Translations under genes and position numbers: made by a program
Assembly (NCBI GenBank): GCA_001512505.1
Contig: LFSC01000005.1
Span: 36,078-100,077 of the forward strand
Direction: 5' to 3'
Source of the DNA: Clostridiaceae bacterium DTU079
Lineage (GTDB): Bacteria > Bacillota > Clostridia > Acetivibrionales > Acetivibrionaceae
Length of the DNA: 64,000 bases
The notes under the pieces: model-generated
The model's database searches: none
The model's input: only the letters and a program-made list of their open reading frames with translations
What the model was told of the DNA's origin: nothing
In this document: piece by piece, positions 12,080-23,044 of the stretch
How the letters are laid out: each line of letters begins with the position of its first letter
Position numbering within the stretch: position 1 is the stretch's first letter

Positions 12080-13246
12080 CTACCGGTCTGCCAGTTCCGG
12101 AAATGCCTCTTCCATGTTCCTTAAGACCTCGGATTTCTTTTTTCCGTCCGAACAATCCTCCAAAAACATATTAATTCCCCGAGCCTTCCACTCCCTTGTG
12201 TCTTCTTTTTGTATTGCATCAATACTCTCCAATAGCTTGTCATAATACATGTCAAGTATCTCGTCACACTTTTGGGTAAACACAGGGCTTTCCACAGGGA
12301 TATTCGTAACACCGCTATCATCCACAGGATAGGGTGAAGAGAACTCTTTTTTGCCGTCATCCCAGACAAATTCAGCTTTCATTTCAGCATGCAATTCAAT
12401 TTGACCGTATTCATCGGCAATATCCAACTCCAGGTTATATATCCTTGAAACGTCAAAATCCAAAGTTAATTTCAAGTCGCCCTCGGCTGACAACTTCATA
12501 TTCTTTTCCGATCGCATATATCCTCCGTAAGGACCAACCGAATGATCATCAAACGGATACGACAAAACCATCTTTTTACCTTCGTCGGATACCAAATACC
12601 ACTCCCTGTTGTATATACTTAGACCGGTTCCATAGCCCTTGCAGGAGTTTCCCACCACGAAAATGCTGTTTCCCAATTTCTTTAGGCTATACCCGATACC
12701 CGCATTCTTTCCTCCGAAATCGATATAGTCTATAAACTTCCACATTCCGTCGGAATTCTGCTTAAATATCAGCATTCGAAGTTCCGAGGCACCGCTGAAT
12801 TCCAAAACCGTGTAGGAATTTTCACCGTTTAGTTTTAATTGCTTTCTCTCAACCCTGTCGGGAGGGCGAACCGGCCACTCGTCAATACCGAGGCTTCTGC
12901 ATATATAATCCATACAGCTTTTTAAATTCTCTTCATCTTGGTTTTCCAAGGACAGTTGCTCTTTATATAATTTTTCTATATCTTGTGGAGTTATATTGAC
13001 GGCAGCCAAAATATTTTCAAACACTATATCGCCGTTTTCTGAAGCCTCCGGCGATACCGTTTCATCATCGATAATGCCATTGGTATCCTCCTCAGTAGAA
13101 TTATCGGTCTTTTTTTCAATATTGGAAGTATTCACCCAACCATTGGTATCGTTACCGGTATTCGGGGGATTTGTTTCCCTATCATCCCCATTACAGGCAG
13201 TTAAAAGAATCAAAATCATCAACAGCAATACTAATGTTTTTTTCAT
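12080..13246 (-). CDS. Hypothetical lipoprotein
   Basis: Signal peptide MKKTLVLLLMILILLTAC. Confidence 0.7.
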   Translation of the reverse strand: MKKTLVLLLMILILLTACNGDDRETNPPNTGNDTNGWVNTSNIEKKTDNSTEEDTNGIIDDETVSPEASENGDIVFENILAAVNITPQDIEKLYKEQLSLENQDEENLKSCMDYICRSLGIDEWPVRPPDRVERKQLKLNGENSYTVLEFSGASELRMLIFKQNSDGMWKFIDYIDFGGKNAGIGYSLKKLGNSIFVVGNSCKGYGTGLSIYNREWYLVSDEGKKMVLSYPFDDHSVGPYGGYMRSEKNMKLSAEGDLKLTLDFDVSRIYNLELDIADEYGQIELHAEMKAEFVWDDGKKEFSSPYPVDDSGVTNIPVESPVFTQKCDEILDMYYDKLLESIDAIQKEDTREWKARGINMFLEDCSDGKKKSEVLRNMEEAFPELADR

Positions 13247-13268
13247 TTGTGTACCCCTCTCAATAAAA

Positions 13269-14530
13269 CTAATCGTTTTTTTGTACTTCCACTATTTCAT
13301 CGGCATTAATCCTTGATTTTAAATCATGCCCTGTAGGGTTTTGAAAAATCCTTAGCCCAAACTCCGGAGCCACTGCAATAATGTGATCAAATATATCCGC
13401 CTGTATTGCTTCATAATTGATCCCATTGGTATCATTGGTAAAAGCGTAGATCTCCAAAGGCAAACCATATTCTCCCGGCTGCAGCTGTCTTACGATCTGG
13501 GTCATTCCCTGATGAATATTGGGATGGTTTTTCAAATAATATTTGATATATGCCCTATAAATTCCCACATTGGTAAGACGCCGGCCGTTAATCAACATAT
13601 CATCGGTCACATTATGCTTCTTATTGTATCTCTCTATTTCTTTTTCCTTTTTTATAATATAATCTTTTAAACAGTTGATTTTTTTAACCTTTCAATCATT
13701 TCCCGGGTACAAAAGCTTATACTTGTAATGTCTATATAAACTGCACGTTTTATTCTGCGTCCTCCCGACTCCTGCATACCCCTCCAGTTTTTAAAGGAGT
13801 CGGAAACCAACGAATAAGCCGGAATGGTTACAATACTCTTATCAAAATTCTGTACCTTAACAGTATTCAATGAGATATCTATAACATTGCCGTCAGCTTC
13901 GAATTTCTGCATCTGAATCCAATCACCGATTCGAAGCATGTCATTGGAAGATAGTTGAATTCCGGCTACCAGTCCTAAAATAGAATCCTTAAATACCAGG
14001 GAAAACACCGCTGTCATGGCACCTATTCCGCCAAGTAAGATCATAGGTTCCTTTTCAAGCAGAATGGCAACAGCCAAAATTCCCATCACTATATAATATA
14101 CTATTTTTACTACCTGCAGAAGACCTTTTATCGGTCTGCTTTTCGATACAGGGAAAAGATTATAAATATTCAGTATTGCATCTAAAGCAGCATTGGCTAC
14201 ATCGATAGAAATTAGGATTAAAATGATTGAAGTTACTTTTATTATCAGCCCGCCAAAATCACCAAATATAGGGGCAAATGCATATACCATCAATGCCGGT
14301 ATGCTTCTCAATAATTTATGAGGGACTTTTCTCTCCAGCAAAATATTATCCCATTTGAATCTGCTCTTTTTTATTTGATTTGTAAGAAATGAAAGAATAA
14401 TTTTCTTTAAAACATAATATACGACCGCAATAGATACTGTAAGTATTAATATTATAATTCCTGCAGACAGAATCTTAGAAAAATCAATATTCAAACTATA
14501 ATTCTCCAGCAAGTCATTGAAAAAATGCAT
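13269..14530 (-). pseudogene. Mechanosensitive channel MscS family (YbdG-like), split into 13667..14530 and 13269..13610
   Basis: ORF1 has MscS core (GDWIQMQKFEADGNVIDISLNTVKVQNFDKSIVTIPAYSLVSDSFKNWRGMQESGGRRIKRAVYID). The other frame reads through as KKINCLKDYIIKKEKEIERYNKKHNVTDDMLINGRRLTNVG, restoring the family C-terminus if one base is added at the T7/A7 run. Confidence 0.85.
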
Positions 14531-14815
14531 TTCAAAAACTCACCATCCCCAATACCGTTCCCATGCCCATCAATATAACCTTTCAAAATATGAACTAAAA
14601 AGGTAAATGAACAATTTTCTTTTTTTTCACAATACACCTTGAAGCCTTGAACACAAAAGTAGTATAATAATATATAAGATACGGCTATAAAATATATACT
14701 TAAAAAAGTCGTTTTTTTCCACGATAGATTGTTAAAAAATAAACTATTTAAATTATTAGCCTACAATAACTATTGGTATATCTTAATAATTGTTCTAGAC
14801 ATTGCACATTATTTG

Positions 14816-14918
14816 TTTCGCAAAAACATTTTGCATTGATTCATAAATTTTTTGCGAAATCGTTATAAGTCAGCTATTGAACACTCATAGGTAAATGATA
14901 TTTACTTTTGTGTTCAAT
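14816..14918 (+). promoter_or_regulatory. Two consecutive stem-loops in the 5' region of the 3-PGDH gene
   Basis: 11-bp stem TTTCGCAAAAA (14816-14826)/TTTTTGCGAAA (14849-14859); second stem ATTGAACAC (14876-14884)/GTGTTCAAT (14910-14918) enclosing GTAAAT/ATTTAC. Confidence 0.5.
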
Positions 14919-14961
14919 GTAATAAATATTAAAAATAATAACATGTAAAGGAGATTTTATT

Positions 14962-16122
14962 ATGTTTTCAATACAAACACTAAACAAAATTTCATCAAAA
15001 GGTTTAGAGCTTTTACCCAGAGATACATACGAAATAGCTACGGAATTGTCTAATCCCGACGCTATTCTCGTAAGAAGCTTTAACATGCATGATATGGAAT
15101 TGAACTCAAATCTGAAAGCAATTGCAAGAGCAGGAGCCGGCGTCAACAATATTCCTATTGAAAAGTGTACCGAAAGAGGGATTGTTGTTTTTAATACCCC
15201 CGGAGCAAATGCTAATGCTGTTAAGGAGCTTGTACTTGCATCACTGTTTTTATCCTCCAGAAAAATAAACAGCGGTATATCCTGGACTCAATCCCTTAAA
15301 GGAAAAGGCGATGAAATAGCATCTCTTGTTGAAAAAGGTAAATCCCAATTTGCCGGTCCCGAAATAAAAGGAAAAAAACTCGGTGTCATAGGTTTAGGAG
15401 CAATAGGTGTTCTTGTAGCAAATGATGCCTGTGCCCTGGGAATGGAAGTAATCGGTTATGACCCGTTCATTTCCATAGATTCAGCTTGGGAACTGGAAAG
15501 CAAAGTAGAAAAGGCCGTAAGCCTGGATTATTTAATTTCCACTTGTGATTATATTACAATCCATGTACCCTATAACGAAAAAACCAGTGGTATGATTAAC
15601 AAAGATAAATTCGAATTAATGAAGAAGGGCGTAAGACTGCTGAACTTTGCAAGGGGTGGACTGGTAGTCAAAGAAGACTTGCTCAAAGCAATTGAAAACG
15701 GTACTGTTTCCTGCTATGTAACCGATTTCCCTGAGGAAGAATTGTTGGGTAATGACAAAATAATTACCATTCCCCATCTCGGAGCGTCAACTCCGGAATC
15801 TGAAGAAAATTGTGCGATAATGGCTGCAAGTCAGCTTCGTGAATTTTTGGAAAAAGGCAATATAAAGAACTCGGTTAATTTCCCTGATTGCGAACTTCCC
15901 ATGTCAGGCACAAGAATAATTGTTGCCCATGACGATGTACCGAATATGTTCGGGCAGATCACTTCCCTGCTCGCCCAAAACAACATCAATATCGGAGATA
16001 TGTTAAGCAAACACAGAAATAAACTCGGCTATACAATATTAAACGTTGAGGATTCCATCACCAATGAAATAATAGAAAAACTAAAAGCAATTAAGGGAGT
16101 TCGTATGGTAAGGGTAATTTAA
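14962..16122 (+). CDS. serA: D-3-phosphoglycerate dehydrogenase (ACT-domain)
   Basis: IARAGAGVNNIPIEKCTERGIVVFNTPGANANAVKELV; GLGAIG NAD-binding motif; C-terminal ACT-like region. RBS AAGGAG upstream. Confidence 0.9.
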   Translation: MFSIQTLNKISSKGLELLPRDTYEIATELSNPDAILVRSFNMHDMELNSNLKAIARAGAGVNNIPIEKCTERGIVVFNTPGANANAVKELVLASLFLSSRKINSGISWTQSLKGKGDEIASLVEKGKSQFAGPEIKGKKLGVIGLGAIGVLVANDACALGMEVIGYDPFISIDSAWELESKVEKAVSLDYLISTCDYITIHVPYNEKTSGMINKDKFELMKKGVRLLNFARGGLVVKEDLLKAIENGTVSCYVTDFPEEELLGNDKIITIPHLGASTPESEENCAIMAASQLREFLEKGNIKNSVNFPDCELPMSGTRIIVAHDDVPNMFGQITSLLAQNNINIGDMLSKHRNKLGYTILNVEDSITNEIIEKLKAIKGVRMVRVI

Positions 16123-16150
16123 ACAGTTAACTAGGAATATATAATATGAT

Positions 16151-16196
16151 AAAACCGCCTGTCGATGCAATATAGAGCAAAACAGGCGGTTTATAT
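16151..16196 (+). terminator. Intrinsic terminator
   Basis: AAAACCGCCTGT ... ACAGGCGGTTT followed by a T-rich tail. Confidence 0.8.
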
Positions 16197-16251
16197 TTTA
16201 ATATTAAAGTTTCTCAAAATAAATCAATCAAAACAAAACTACTTCATGCCT

Positions 16252-16719
16252 TTACACTTTATTTATCAAAAACTGTGCAACAAACTTTATAACAGCAGCA
16301 ACACCGATTATAACAAGGAATGCATATTGAAATAATACTACAAGCCTATGAATATTGACTTTCGGTCTTAATATCAGAAAAAGCCTGTATGGAATCTGAA
16401 TTATGCAAAACATATATAATAGCACACCGGCAGGATTCATATTCCAAGCAGCAACAAAGTTAAAATCGCTCATGTAAATAAAGCATCGTGTCATTCCGCA
16501 TGTAAGGCAGTTATACCCTGTTAAGCTATTAAAAAAGCAGGGTATCCCTGCTTGATAATAATTGTCACCTATTCTAAATGCATTACATTCTCCATTAGTA
16601 ACAAGCATAAAAGACATTACCACAGGAAAAAGGCATAACAATAATAGTAGCAAATTTAATATATTACTCTTGGATACAAATTGCTTATTGGGCACCAACA
16701 TTGTAGATTGTGACATCAT
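16252..16719 (-). CDS. DUF2752-like membrane protein
   Basis: Motif YNCLTCGMTRCF plus TM segments. Confidence 0.8.
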   Translation of the reverse strand: MMSQSTMLVPNKQFVSKSNILNLLLLLLCLFPVVMSFMLVTNGECNAFRIGDNYYQAGIPCFFNSLTGYNCLTCGMTRCFIYMSDFNFVAAWNMNPAGVLLYMFCIIQIPYRLFLILRPKVNIHRLVVLFQYAFLVIIGVAAVIKFVAQFLINKV

Positions 16720-16843
16720 TTCACTCTTTCCATGTATTCTGTAAGCACTAAAACCGAATTTTCAATATCCCGTAAGTACTACTTAGGCTTTATTAGTTAA
16801 AATCAACTCTGTTTAAAAGCACCAAGTTATTCACCGTATTCTT

Positions 16844-17287
16844 TTAATAGCTTTGTAATTCCAATTCTCTGAGAAATTCATTCCATAATTCGTTATTATC
16901 AGGGGTTACAACTGCAATTATAATACCTAATATAGCTAATCCTAAGCCTATAAAACCGAGTATTATTCCTGCTAAGGCAAAGCCATCTCCTTTTTCTAAG
17001 CCATTCGAGGCTTTAATCTTACCTTTAGCTAAAAATCCAAAGATAATACCAAGTATTCCAGGAATTATACCAGTATAACAGCAACACATAAGAGGCAATG
17101 ACAAAATACCGAGTACCAAGGATGCAATTGCAAAACCATTAGTTTTAACCTGTACCGGCATATTCATGCCTTCATAGGGTCTGAACTGACTTTGCGCATC
17201 CGGAGCTGCATTCAATGCAGAGCCACAACTACCGCAAACCGTACTAAAGTCTTCATTTGAATAACCGCAATTAGGACAGAATTTCAT
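16844..17287 (-). CDS. Zinc-ribbon / DUF4190-like membrane protein
   Basis: N-terminal MKFCPNCGYSNEDFSTVCGSCG ribbon; SLVLGILSLPLMCCCYTGIIPGILGIIFGFLA. Confidence 0.8.
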   Translation of the reverse strand: MKFCPNCGYSNEDFSTVCGSCGSALNAAPDAQSQFRPYEGMNMPVQVKTNGFAIASLVLGILSLPLMCCCYTGIIPGILGIIFGFLAKGKIKASNGLEKGDGFALAGIILGFIGLGLAILGIIIAVVTPDNNELWNEFLRELELQSY

Positions 17288-17716
17288 TTATTAACCCCCT
17301 GTTTAATTATTTTAAATGCAAACTACACAATGATTTTACATTATTTTCAGCTGATTTTCAATATAAAGTTTCATATTTCAATATATTTCTATATATTTCT
17401 TGTATAACGGTCAAATTATGTTTATTGACCTTTATTATTATATATATAATATATTATGCTTCTTCAAAACTTATTATAAATTCTCCAAAAAGTAAATATC
17501 TTTTAACACAGAAATTTATTACATCTCCAACACAATGCCGATCTTCTACCCACAAAGAAAAGCAATGCCGTGAAGCTCTCACCTGAATTAAGCCATATAT
17601 AGACAAATCTAAAGTTAGAATAAATTTAAATAGTTTACCTATCTAACCGCATAATAACAAACAGAGGGAATAATCGATTTCCCCTCTGCCATTGAATGAT
17701 TAATGGTTTTCAATGC

Positions 17717-19099
17717 TTAACGTTTTTCTATGCTGACATATTCCCGTCTTTTAGCTACACTCTTATATGCAGGTCTAATAATCTTTCCGGCATTAACAAT
17801 TTCCTCTATCCGGTGGGCTGCCCAACCGGTCATCCTGGAAATTGCAAAAATCGGTGTATAAAGTTCCCTCGGAAGGCCCAGCATTTCATATACAAAACCC
17901 GAATAAAAATCAACATTGGCACTAACGCCCTTGTATATTTTACGAACCTTAGAAATAACCTGAGGAGCCAAATTCTCCACTTTATCATAAAGAGCGAATT
18001 CAGCCTCCAACCCCTTTTCCTTTGCAAGTTTTTCAGCTTGCTCTTTTAAAAGAACACATCTTGGATCGGATATTGAATAAACCGCATGCCCAATACCGTA
18101 AATCAAACCTGCACGGTCAAAAGCTTCTTTATTTAATACCTTCATTAAGTAATTTTGAATTTCTTCATCGTCATTCCAATCCTTAACATTCTGTTTTAAG
18201 TCTTCGAACATTTCGCAAACCTTTATATTGGCTCCGCCATGTTTAGGACCTTTAAGAGACCCAAGAGCTGCAGCAATCGCAGAATATGTGTCCGTACCGG
18301 TGGATGTAACTACGTGGGTTACAAAGGTTGAGTTGTTTCCGCCACCATGCTCCGCATGAAGCACAAGGGCAAGATCAAGAAGCGTTGCCTCAAGCTTTGA
18401 ATATTTCTTATCCGGTCTTAACATACGTAAAATGTTTTCCGCAGTACTTAATTCAGGTTTTGGGCTATGAATAACAAGACTCTTTTTCCTATAATAATGG
18501 GAAATAGCCTGATAAGCATAAACAGCAATTGTAGGCATACATGCTATCAGATGGATACATTGCCTCAATACATTTTTTACTGAAGTATCATCTGGATTGT
18601 CATCATAGCTGTAATATGCAAGCACACTTCTTGCCAGCATATTCATGATATTCTTTCCGGGCAGCTTTAAAATCATATCGTTTAGGAAAGCCTCAGGTAG
18701 ATTGCGGTAAAATGAAAGAAGTTTTTCAAAATCATTCAGTTGCTCTTTGTTCGGCAAATCGCCAAAAAGCAACAAATATGCAGTTTCCTCAAAGCCAAAG
18801 CGGCCGTCTGCAATAAAACCGTCTACCAAATCAAAAATGTCTATGCCTCTGTAAATCAATCTTCCCGGAACCGGTATAATCTCATTTTCATCAATGATAT
18901 ACGAATGGACCTCTCCAATCTCTGTCAAACCAACTAGTACACCTTTACCGTCTAAATCACGCAATCCACGCTTTACTTCATATTTTGTAAAAAGCTCCGG
19001 ATCAATTCGACTGCTCTTTGATGCAAGATCACTTAATTCATCCAGCATTTTCCCTTCAAATTCAATAAAATTATCACTCTTCATAGTCCTATACCTCAC
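17717..19099 (-). CDS. gltA: Citrate/2-methylcitrate synthase
   Basis: PGRLIYRGIDIFDLVDG, LHAEHGGGNNSTFVTHVVTSTGTDTYSAIAAALGSLKGPKHGGAN, YGIGHAVYSISDPR. Confidence 0.92.
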   Translation of the reverse strand: MRYRTMKSDNFIEFEGKMLDELSDLASKSSRIDPELFTKYEVKRGLRDLDGKGVLVGLTEIGEVHSYIIDENEIIPVPGRLIYRGIDIFDLVDGFIADGRFGFEETAYLLLFGDLPNKEQLNDFEKLLSFYRNLPEAFLNDMILKLPGKNIMNMLARSVLAYYSYDDNPDDTSVKNVLRQCIHLIACMPTIAVYAYQAISHYYRKKSLVIHSPKPELSTAENILRMLRPDKKYSKLEATLLDLALVLHAEHGGGNNSTFVTHVVTSTGTDTYSAIAAALGSLKGPKHGGANIKVCEMFEDLKQNVKDWNDDEEIQNYLMKVLNKEAFDRAGLIYGIGHAVYSISDPRCVLLKEQAEKLAKEKGLEAEFALYDKVENLAPQVISKVRKIYKGVSANVDFYSGFVYEMLGLPRELYTPIFAISRMTGWAAHRIEEIVNAGKIIRPAYKSVAKRREYVSIEKR

Positions 19100-19248
19100 A
19101 TTTCTATATATGGGTTAGTTTGACGCTTATATCCATCAGCTTTATGAGTAAATTTATTTTATCACAAGACTCTAAATTAGTCTATATTTATTTCACTCTC
19201 AAAGGTATATGAATGCTTCACAATGTTTATTCCAAATATTCAATGCAT

Positions 19249-20337
19249 TTAAACTTTCTTTCTGATTTTGCCGACGACGAACATTATTACCGGTACTATA
19301 AAACCCAAAATAAAATCTCCGGGAATAATCACATAGCTAGATAACCTTTCCAATTCAAAAACTGTGTTGGACAGATATACTGACAAAAAGTAAACAACAA
19401 TCATGAATATGTTAACCAAGGGTTTTTCATCGGAAAGCCCAAACAATGACTTTATAAGCTTGAGGGCAATAATAATGAAAAAGCAAATTAATACAAAGTC
19501 TGATAAAACCCAGATTGCTACAACAACAGACTCAATCTTCTCAAGGGTATTGAATAAAGATATTTGTTTTACTGCTATCAAAAACGGAAATTGAGTCCTT
19601 TTTATGACCGAATAACCAAAACTCCCCAAAGTCAATACAAGCAGCAGAATCTGGTTTACCATAAGAAAAACAGTAGTCTGTATCCCTATTTTTTTTATAC
19701 TCTCCTTGTTGTTAATATAGTCTCCTACAACAAATAGAAATGTATAGTAAGATGAAATTCCGGCTATACCTATACCCGCATTTATCACAGGCAATATGCT
19801 CTTGTAGGTTACAGGTGCAAGAAAAATTACCTGCAGATAAGGTGTAAGCAAGATAAATATAATTGCAAACGTGACAGCAAACATAGGAAACACAATCTCA
19901 TTCAGTCTTGCAAGCGTTACAAGTCCATAACGCATTATATATGCTATCAAAATCAAAATCGATATAATAAATATACTCGGATTGGTATCAGGATAAACCG
20001 AGCCTACCAACCTAACTGCAAAATAACTCACATACAAAGGAATCAAAAGCATTACCCATAAAAGGTATATAACGGTTAGGAGTTTGCCGATAAATCTCCC
20101 GGCAATATCACTGAATATATTCATTAAAGAATCATTTTTGTAGCTCTTATAAATTTTATTCCACACCAGTACAATTAAAAACAGTATAACTGCAGCAACA
20201 ATAGGTGCAAGCCAGGCAGCTTCTTCTGCAGTCTGTGCTGCATAAACAGGAACAAGCCTTATTGCAGGCGAAGCAACAATGGTTAAGAACAAATACATAG
20301 CCTGCCTGATAGAAATTTTATCTTTTCCCGATATCAT
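19249..20337 (-). CDS. Spore germination protein, GerAB/GerKB family permease
   Basis: Multi-TM; ISIRQAMYLFLTIV start; last gene of A-C-B operon. Confidence 0.88.
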   Translation of the reverse strand: MISGKDKISIRQAMYLFLTIVASPAIRLVPVYAAQTAEEAAWLAPIVAAVILFLIVLVWNKIYKSYKNDSLMNIFSDIAGRFIGKLLTVIYLLWVMLLIPLYVSYFAVRLVGSVYPDTNPSIFIISILILIAYIMRYGLVTLARLNEIVFPMFAVTFAIIFILLTPYLQVIFLAPVTYKSILPVINAGIGIAGISSYYTFLFVVGDYINNKESIKKIGIQTTVFLMVNQILLLVLTLGSFGYSVIKRTQFPFLIAVKQISLFNTLEKIESVVVAIWVLSDFVLICFFIIIALKLIKSLFGLSDEKPLVNIFMIVVYFLSVYLSNTVFELERLSSYVIIPGDFILGFIVPVIMFVVGKIRKKV

Positions 20338-21317
20338 TTAGTGCCTCCTTTAAAATTCCTGCCCCTTGATTGCTCTTGCTCCAAAAAAGTAAAAACTTCA
20401 TTGTCGAAAATGTCTTCATTGGAATCTATTTCTCCAATATTGCTGTCCATGTTTACCTTAACCTTTAAAAATAGATTCCCGTCCTTTATTTCAGGATAAA
20501 ATTTAGTTTTGGAGTTTATTACTTCTAAAGAAACCTTTGAGCCCTTAGGAGTATTTACAACATAAATGCCGGATTTCATTTCATTTCTCAAAAGGTTCAA
20601 TCCTCTTCCCATATCCTCGTCCAAAAAACCCACCAGTTTACCTTTCTCAAATATTGCAAATCCCGCCATTTTAATATCGGTTACATCTTCATCCTCTCCC
20701 CCTGTCACATTAACCATTTCAACACAGGGAATATACAGGGACAAGGCTTTCAAATCCTGTATGTACATTACCTCAATAAGATTAACAGGATTTGAAACCG
20801 ATTGCCCATCCATACTGTGAATCAATCCTTTCAACCGGTCAAATACAAACCGGTCGCTTCTGTCGGCTTTTTGCATCAAATCTTCCGCACAGCAACCCTT
20901 CATGATAAAAACATATATATTCATTCTTACTTCATGGTCGCGGGCAAAAAAATCCAGATAGTTATATATGCCTTTCTTTGCAGCTTCCTCTCCTATGACA
21001 ACATATTCAAGATGTCCCCAAAAAGGCTTTTTATCCAAAAAGGTACTGAAATTTCTGACAGCTTCAAACATGGTCCTTCCTTCAGAGGATACCTTTGTAG
21101 ATTTCTTTTCCCCCGAAGAACCGCCACCGCTTACATCAAGCCTTTTCGAAGCCATAGTCAGCCGCACGCCGTCAGGTATTGATTTAGAGGTATCTATTGC
21201 TATAGATCTTATAAATTCAAGGTCATTGATCTCGTGTCTGCTTATAGGTGGAGTATTACAGGCTGTAAAGCTTAATGTAAAAATAAGTAAGATTGAAAGC
21301 AAAATCTTTTTTCTCAC
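20334..21317 (-). CDS. Spore germination protein, GerAC/GerKC family lipoprotein
   Basis: Lipobox FTLSFTACN; EINDLEFIRSIAIDT; WGHLEYVVIGEEAAKKGI. Confidence 0.9.
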   Translation of the reverse strand: MRKKILLSILLIFTLSFTACNTPPISRHEINDLEFIRSIAIDTSKSIPDGVRLTMASKRLDVSGGGSSGEKKSTKVSSEGRTMFEAVRNFSTFLDKKPFWGHLEYVVIGEEAAKKGIYNYLDFFARDHEVRMNIYVFIMKGCCAEDLMQKADRSDRFVFDRLKGLIHSMDGQSVSNPVNLIEVMYIQDLKALSLYIPCVEMVNVTGGEDEDVTDIKMAGFAIFEKGKLVGFLDEDMGRGLNLLRNEMKSGIYVVNTPKGSKVSLEVINSKTKFYPEIKDGNLFLKVKVNMDSNIGEIDSNEDIFDNEVFTFLEQEQSRGRNFKGGTK

Positions 21318-21328
21318 AATACTTCCTC

Positions 21329-22852
21329 CTATTCTCTTCTCTTTTTATCAGTCGTTTTTAAATAAATAGGTCTTTTATACATTGATGAAAAGGGCAATCT
21401 AAAAAGTGTATCCTGAAGCTGCTTGTCATCAACCGAAACGAAAGGTGCAAGATATGGCACTCCAAAGCTCTCCATTTTTGACCAATGAATCAACAGCAAT
21501 AAACTTCCGATACTTAATCCATACAGCCCGGCTACACTTGATAAAATAACTATAACAAACCTCCATATCCTTAAAGCATTTGAAAAATCTTGATCCGGCA
21601 TTGTAAAGCTTGCCACTGCCGTCATAGATATAATCACGACTACAGCAGGGGACACAAGCTTTGCTTCTACAGCGGCCTGTCCCACCACCAAGGCACCGAC
21701 AATGGTAACTGCCTGACTTATGTTTTTCGGTAATCTCAATCCTGCTTCCACCAATGCCTCAAAAGCTATGAGCATAAAAATTACCTCAATAAATCCCGGA
21801 AAGGGAACTCCTTCTTTTGAAGCTGTAATAGATAAGGCAAGTTCCGTCGGTATCATTTCATGATGAAAGCTTGTTATGGCAATATAAAACCCAGGTAGCA
21901 GCAGGGTAACAACCATAAGGGTAAATCTCATTAACCTGAATACGGAACTGGCAATAAAGTTTTGGGAGTAATCCTTAGGTCCCTGCAAAAACTGGTTTAA
22001 TGTCCCCGGTGCCACAAAGGTGGTGGGCAAACCTTCAATTATAATACCCACACGACCTTCAAGGACGCTGGCACAAAACCTGTCAGGTCTTTCGGTAGTC
22101 ATAATCTGAGGGAAGGGAGAATATTTATTATCAATTATTTCCTCCTCAATAACACCGGAAGATATCACTCCATCAGCTTTTATATTATCCAGTCTTTTTT
22201 TCACTTCTTCAATAATATGCCTGTTTGTAATACCCTTAATATAAACTATCGCAACCTTCGTCAATGTCTGCTTTCCAACGGTAGTTTCTTCAATTACAAG
22301 ATTGTGCGTCTTTATTTTTCTTCTGATGGTAGCAGTATTGGTTCTCAGCACTTCAATAAAAGCGTCCTTCGGTCCTTTAAGCACATTTTCTTCTGTAGGC
22401 TCTGTAATACTCCTTCTATCAAAGCCTTTCATATCAAAGGTTACAGCCTTTTTTACCTTATCAAACACCAATGCCACCGAGCCATCCATTATATCATTGA
22501 CACATTCTGAAAGTTTGGTTCTTATTTTTTGAACACCATGGAATAATGTGCTGTGCTCCAACATTCCCACAACGTCTTCAATACTGCATTTTTCAAAATC
22601 CATCTCCTGCATTATGGGCTTTAATATAAACTGGTCCATTCCCATAATATCTACCAAACCCTCAATAAATATAACCGTTACACGTAAGTTCTTATTTCCG
22701 TTTATATTGACGCTGTGGAATATAATATCCGCACTATGCTGTATCAAATTCGATATATTGGACGATGTAAGCTCATTTTCCGATTTTTCCATCTTTTCGG
22801 TGAATATTTCTTTATCGGTTTTATAAACTTTCTTCCTTCTCTTAAAAAACAT
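21329..22852 (-). CDS. Spore germination protein, GerAA/GerKA family
   Basis: VAIVYIKGITN, EGRVGIIIEGLPTTFVAPGTL, PGFYIAITSFHHEMIPTELALSI, RPIYLK. Confidence 0.93.
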   Translation of the reverse strand: MFFKRRKKVYKTDKEIFTEKMEKSENELTSSNISNLIQHSADIIFHSVNINGNKNLRVTVIFIEGLVDIMGMDQFILKPIMQEMDFEKCSIEDVVGMLEHSTLFHGVQKIRTKLSECVNDIMDGSVALVFDKVKKAVTFDMKGFDRRSITEPTEENVLKGPKDAFIEVLRTNTATIRRKIKTHNLVIEETTVGKQTLTKVAIVYIKGITNRHIIEEVKKRLDNIKADGVISSGVIEEEIIDNKYSPFPQIMTTERPDRFCASVLEGRVGIIIEGLPTTFVAPGTLNQFLQGPKDYSQNFIASSVFRLMRFTLMVVTLLLPGFYIAITSFHHEMIPTELALSITASKEGVPFPGFIEVIFMLIAFEALVEAGLRLPKNISQAVTIVGALVVGQAAVEAKLVSPAVVVIISMTAVASFTMPDQDFSNALRIWRFVIVILSSVAGLYGLSIGSLLLLIHWSKMESFGVPYLAPFVSVDDKQLQDTLFRLPFSSMYKRPIYLKTTDKKRRE

Positions 22853-22968
22853 AATTCACCACCACTTGTTTTTTTTAGTATTTACAAAAAATAAAAAAAT
22901 GTTTCAAGTAAATTCAACCCTAACCATTTAATAATTTAAAATCAATAAATTGGTTACACAATACATAC

Positions 22969-22997
22969 TTGACACACATTTACATTTATGTTATCAT
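22969..22997 (+). promoter_or_regulatory. SigA-type promoter for the GreA-like gene
   Basis: TTGACA (22969-22974), 17-bp spacer, TATCAT (22992-22997). Confidence 0.75.
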
Positions 22998-23011
22998 ATA
23001 TATAAAGCAAT

Positions 23012-23044
23012 AAGGCGTTTCGCATTCCTTATGCGAGATGCCTT
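23012..23044 (+). promoter_or_regulatory. Stable 5'-end hairpin in the leader of the GreA-like gene
   Basis: AAGGCGTTTCGCAT-TCCTT-ATGCGAGATGCCTT, 14-bp stem with two G:U pairs, just after the predicted start site. Confidence 0.6.
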
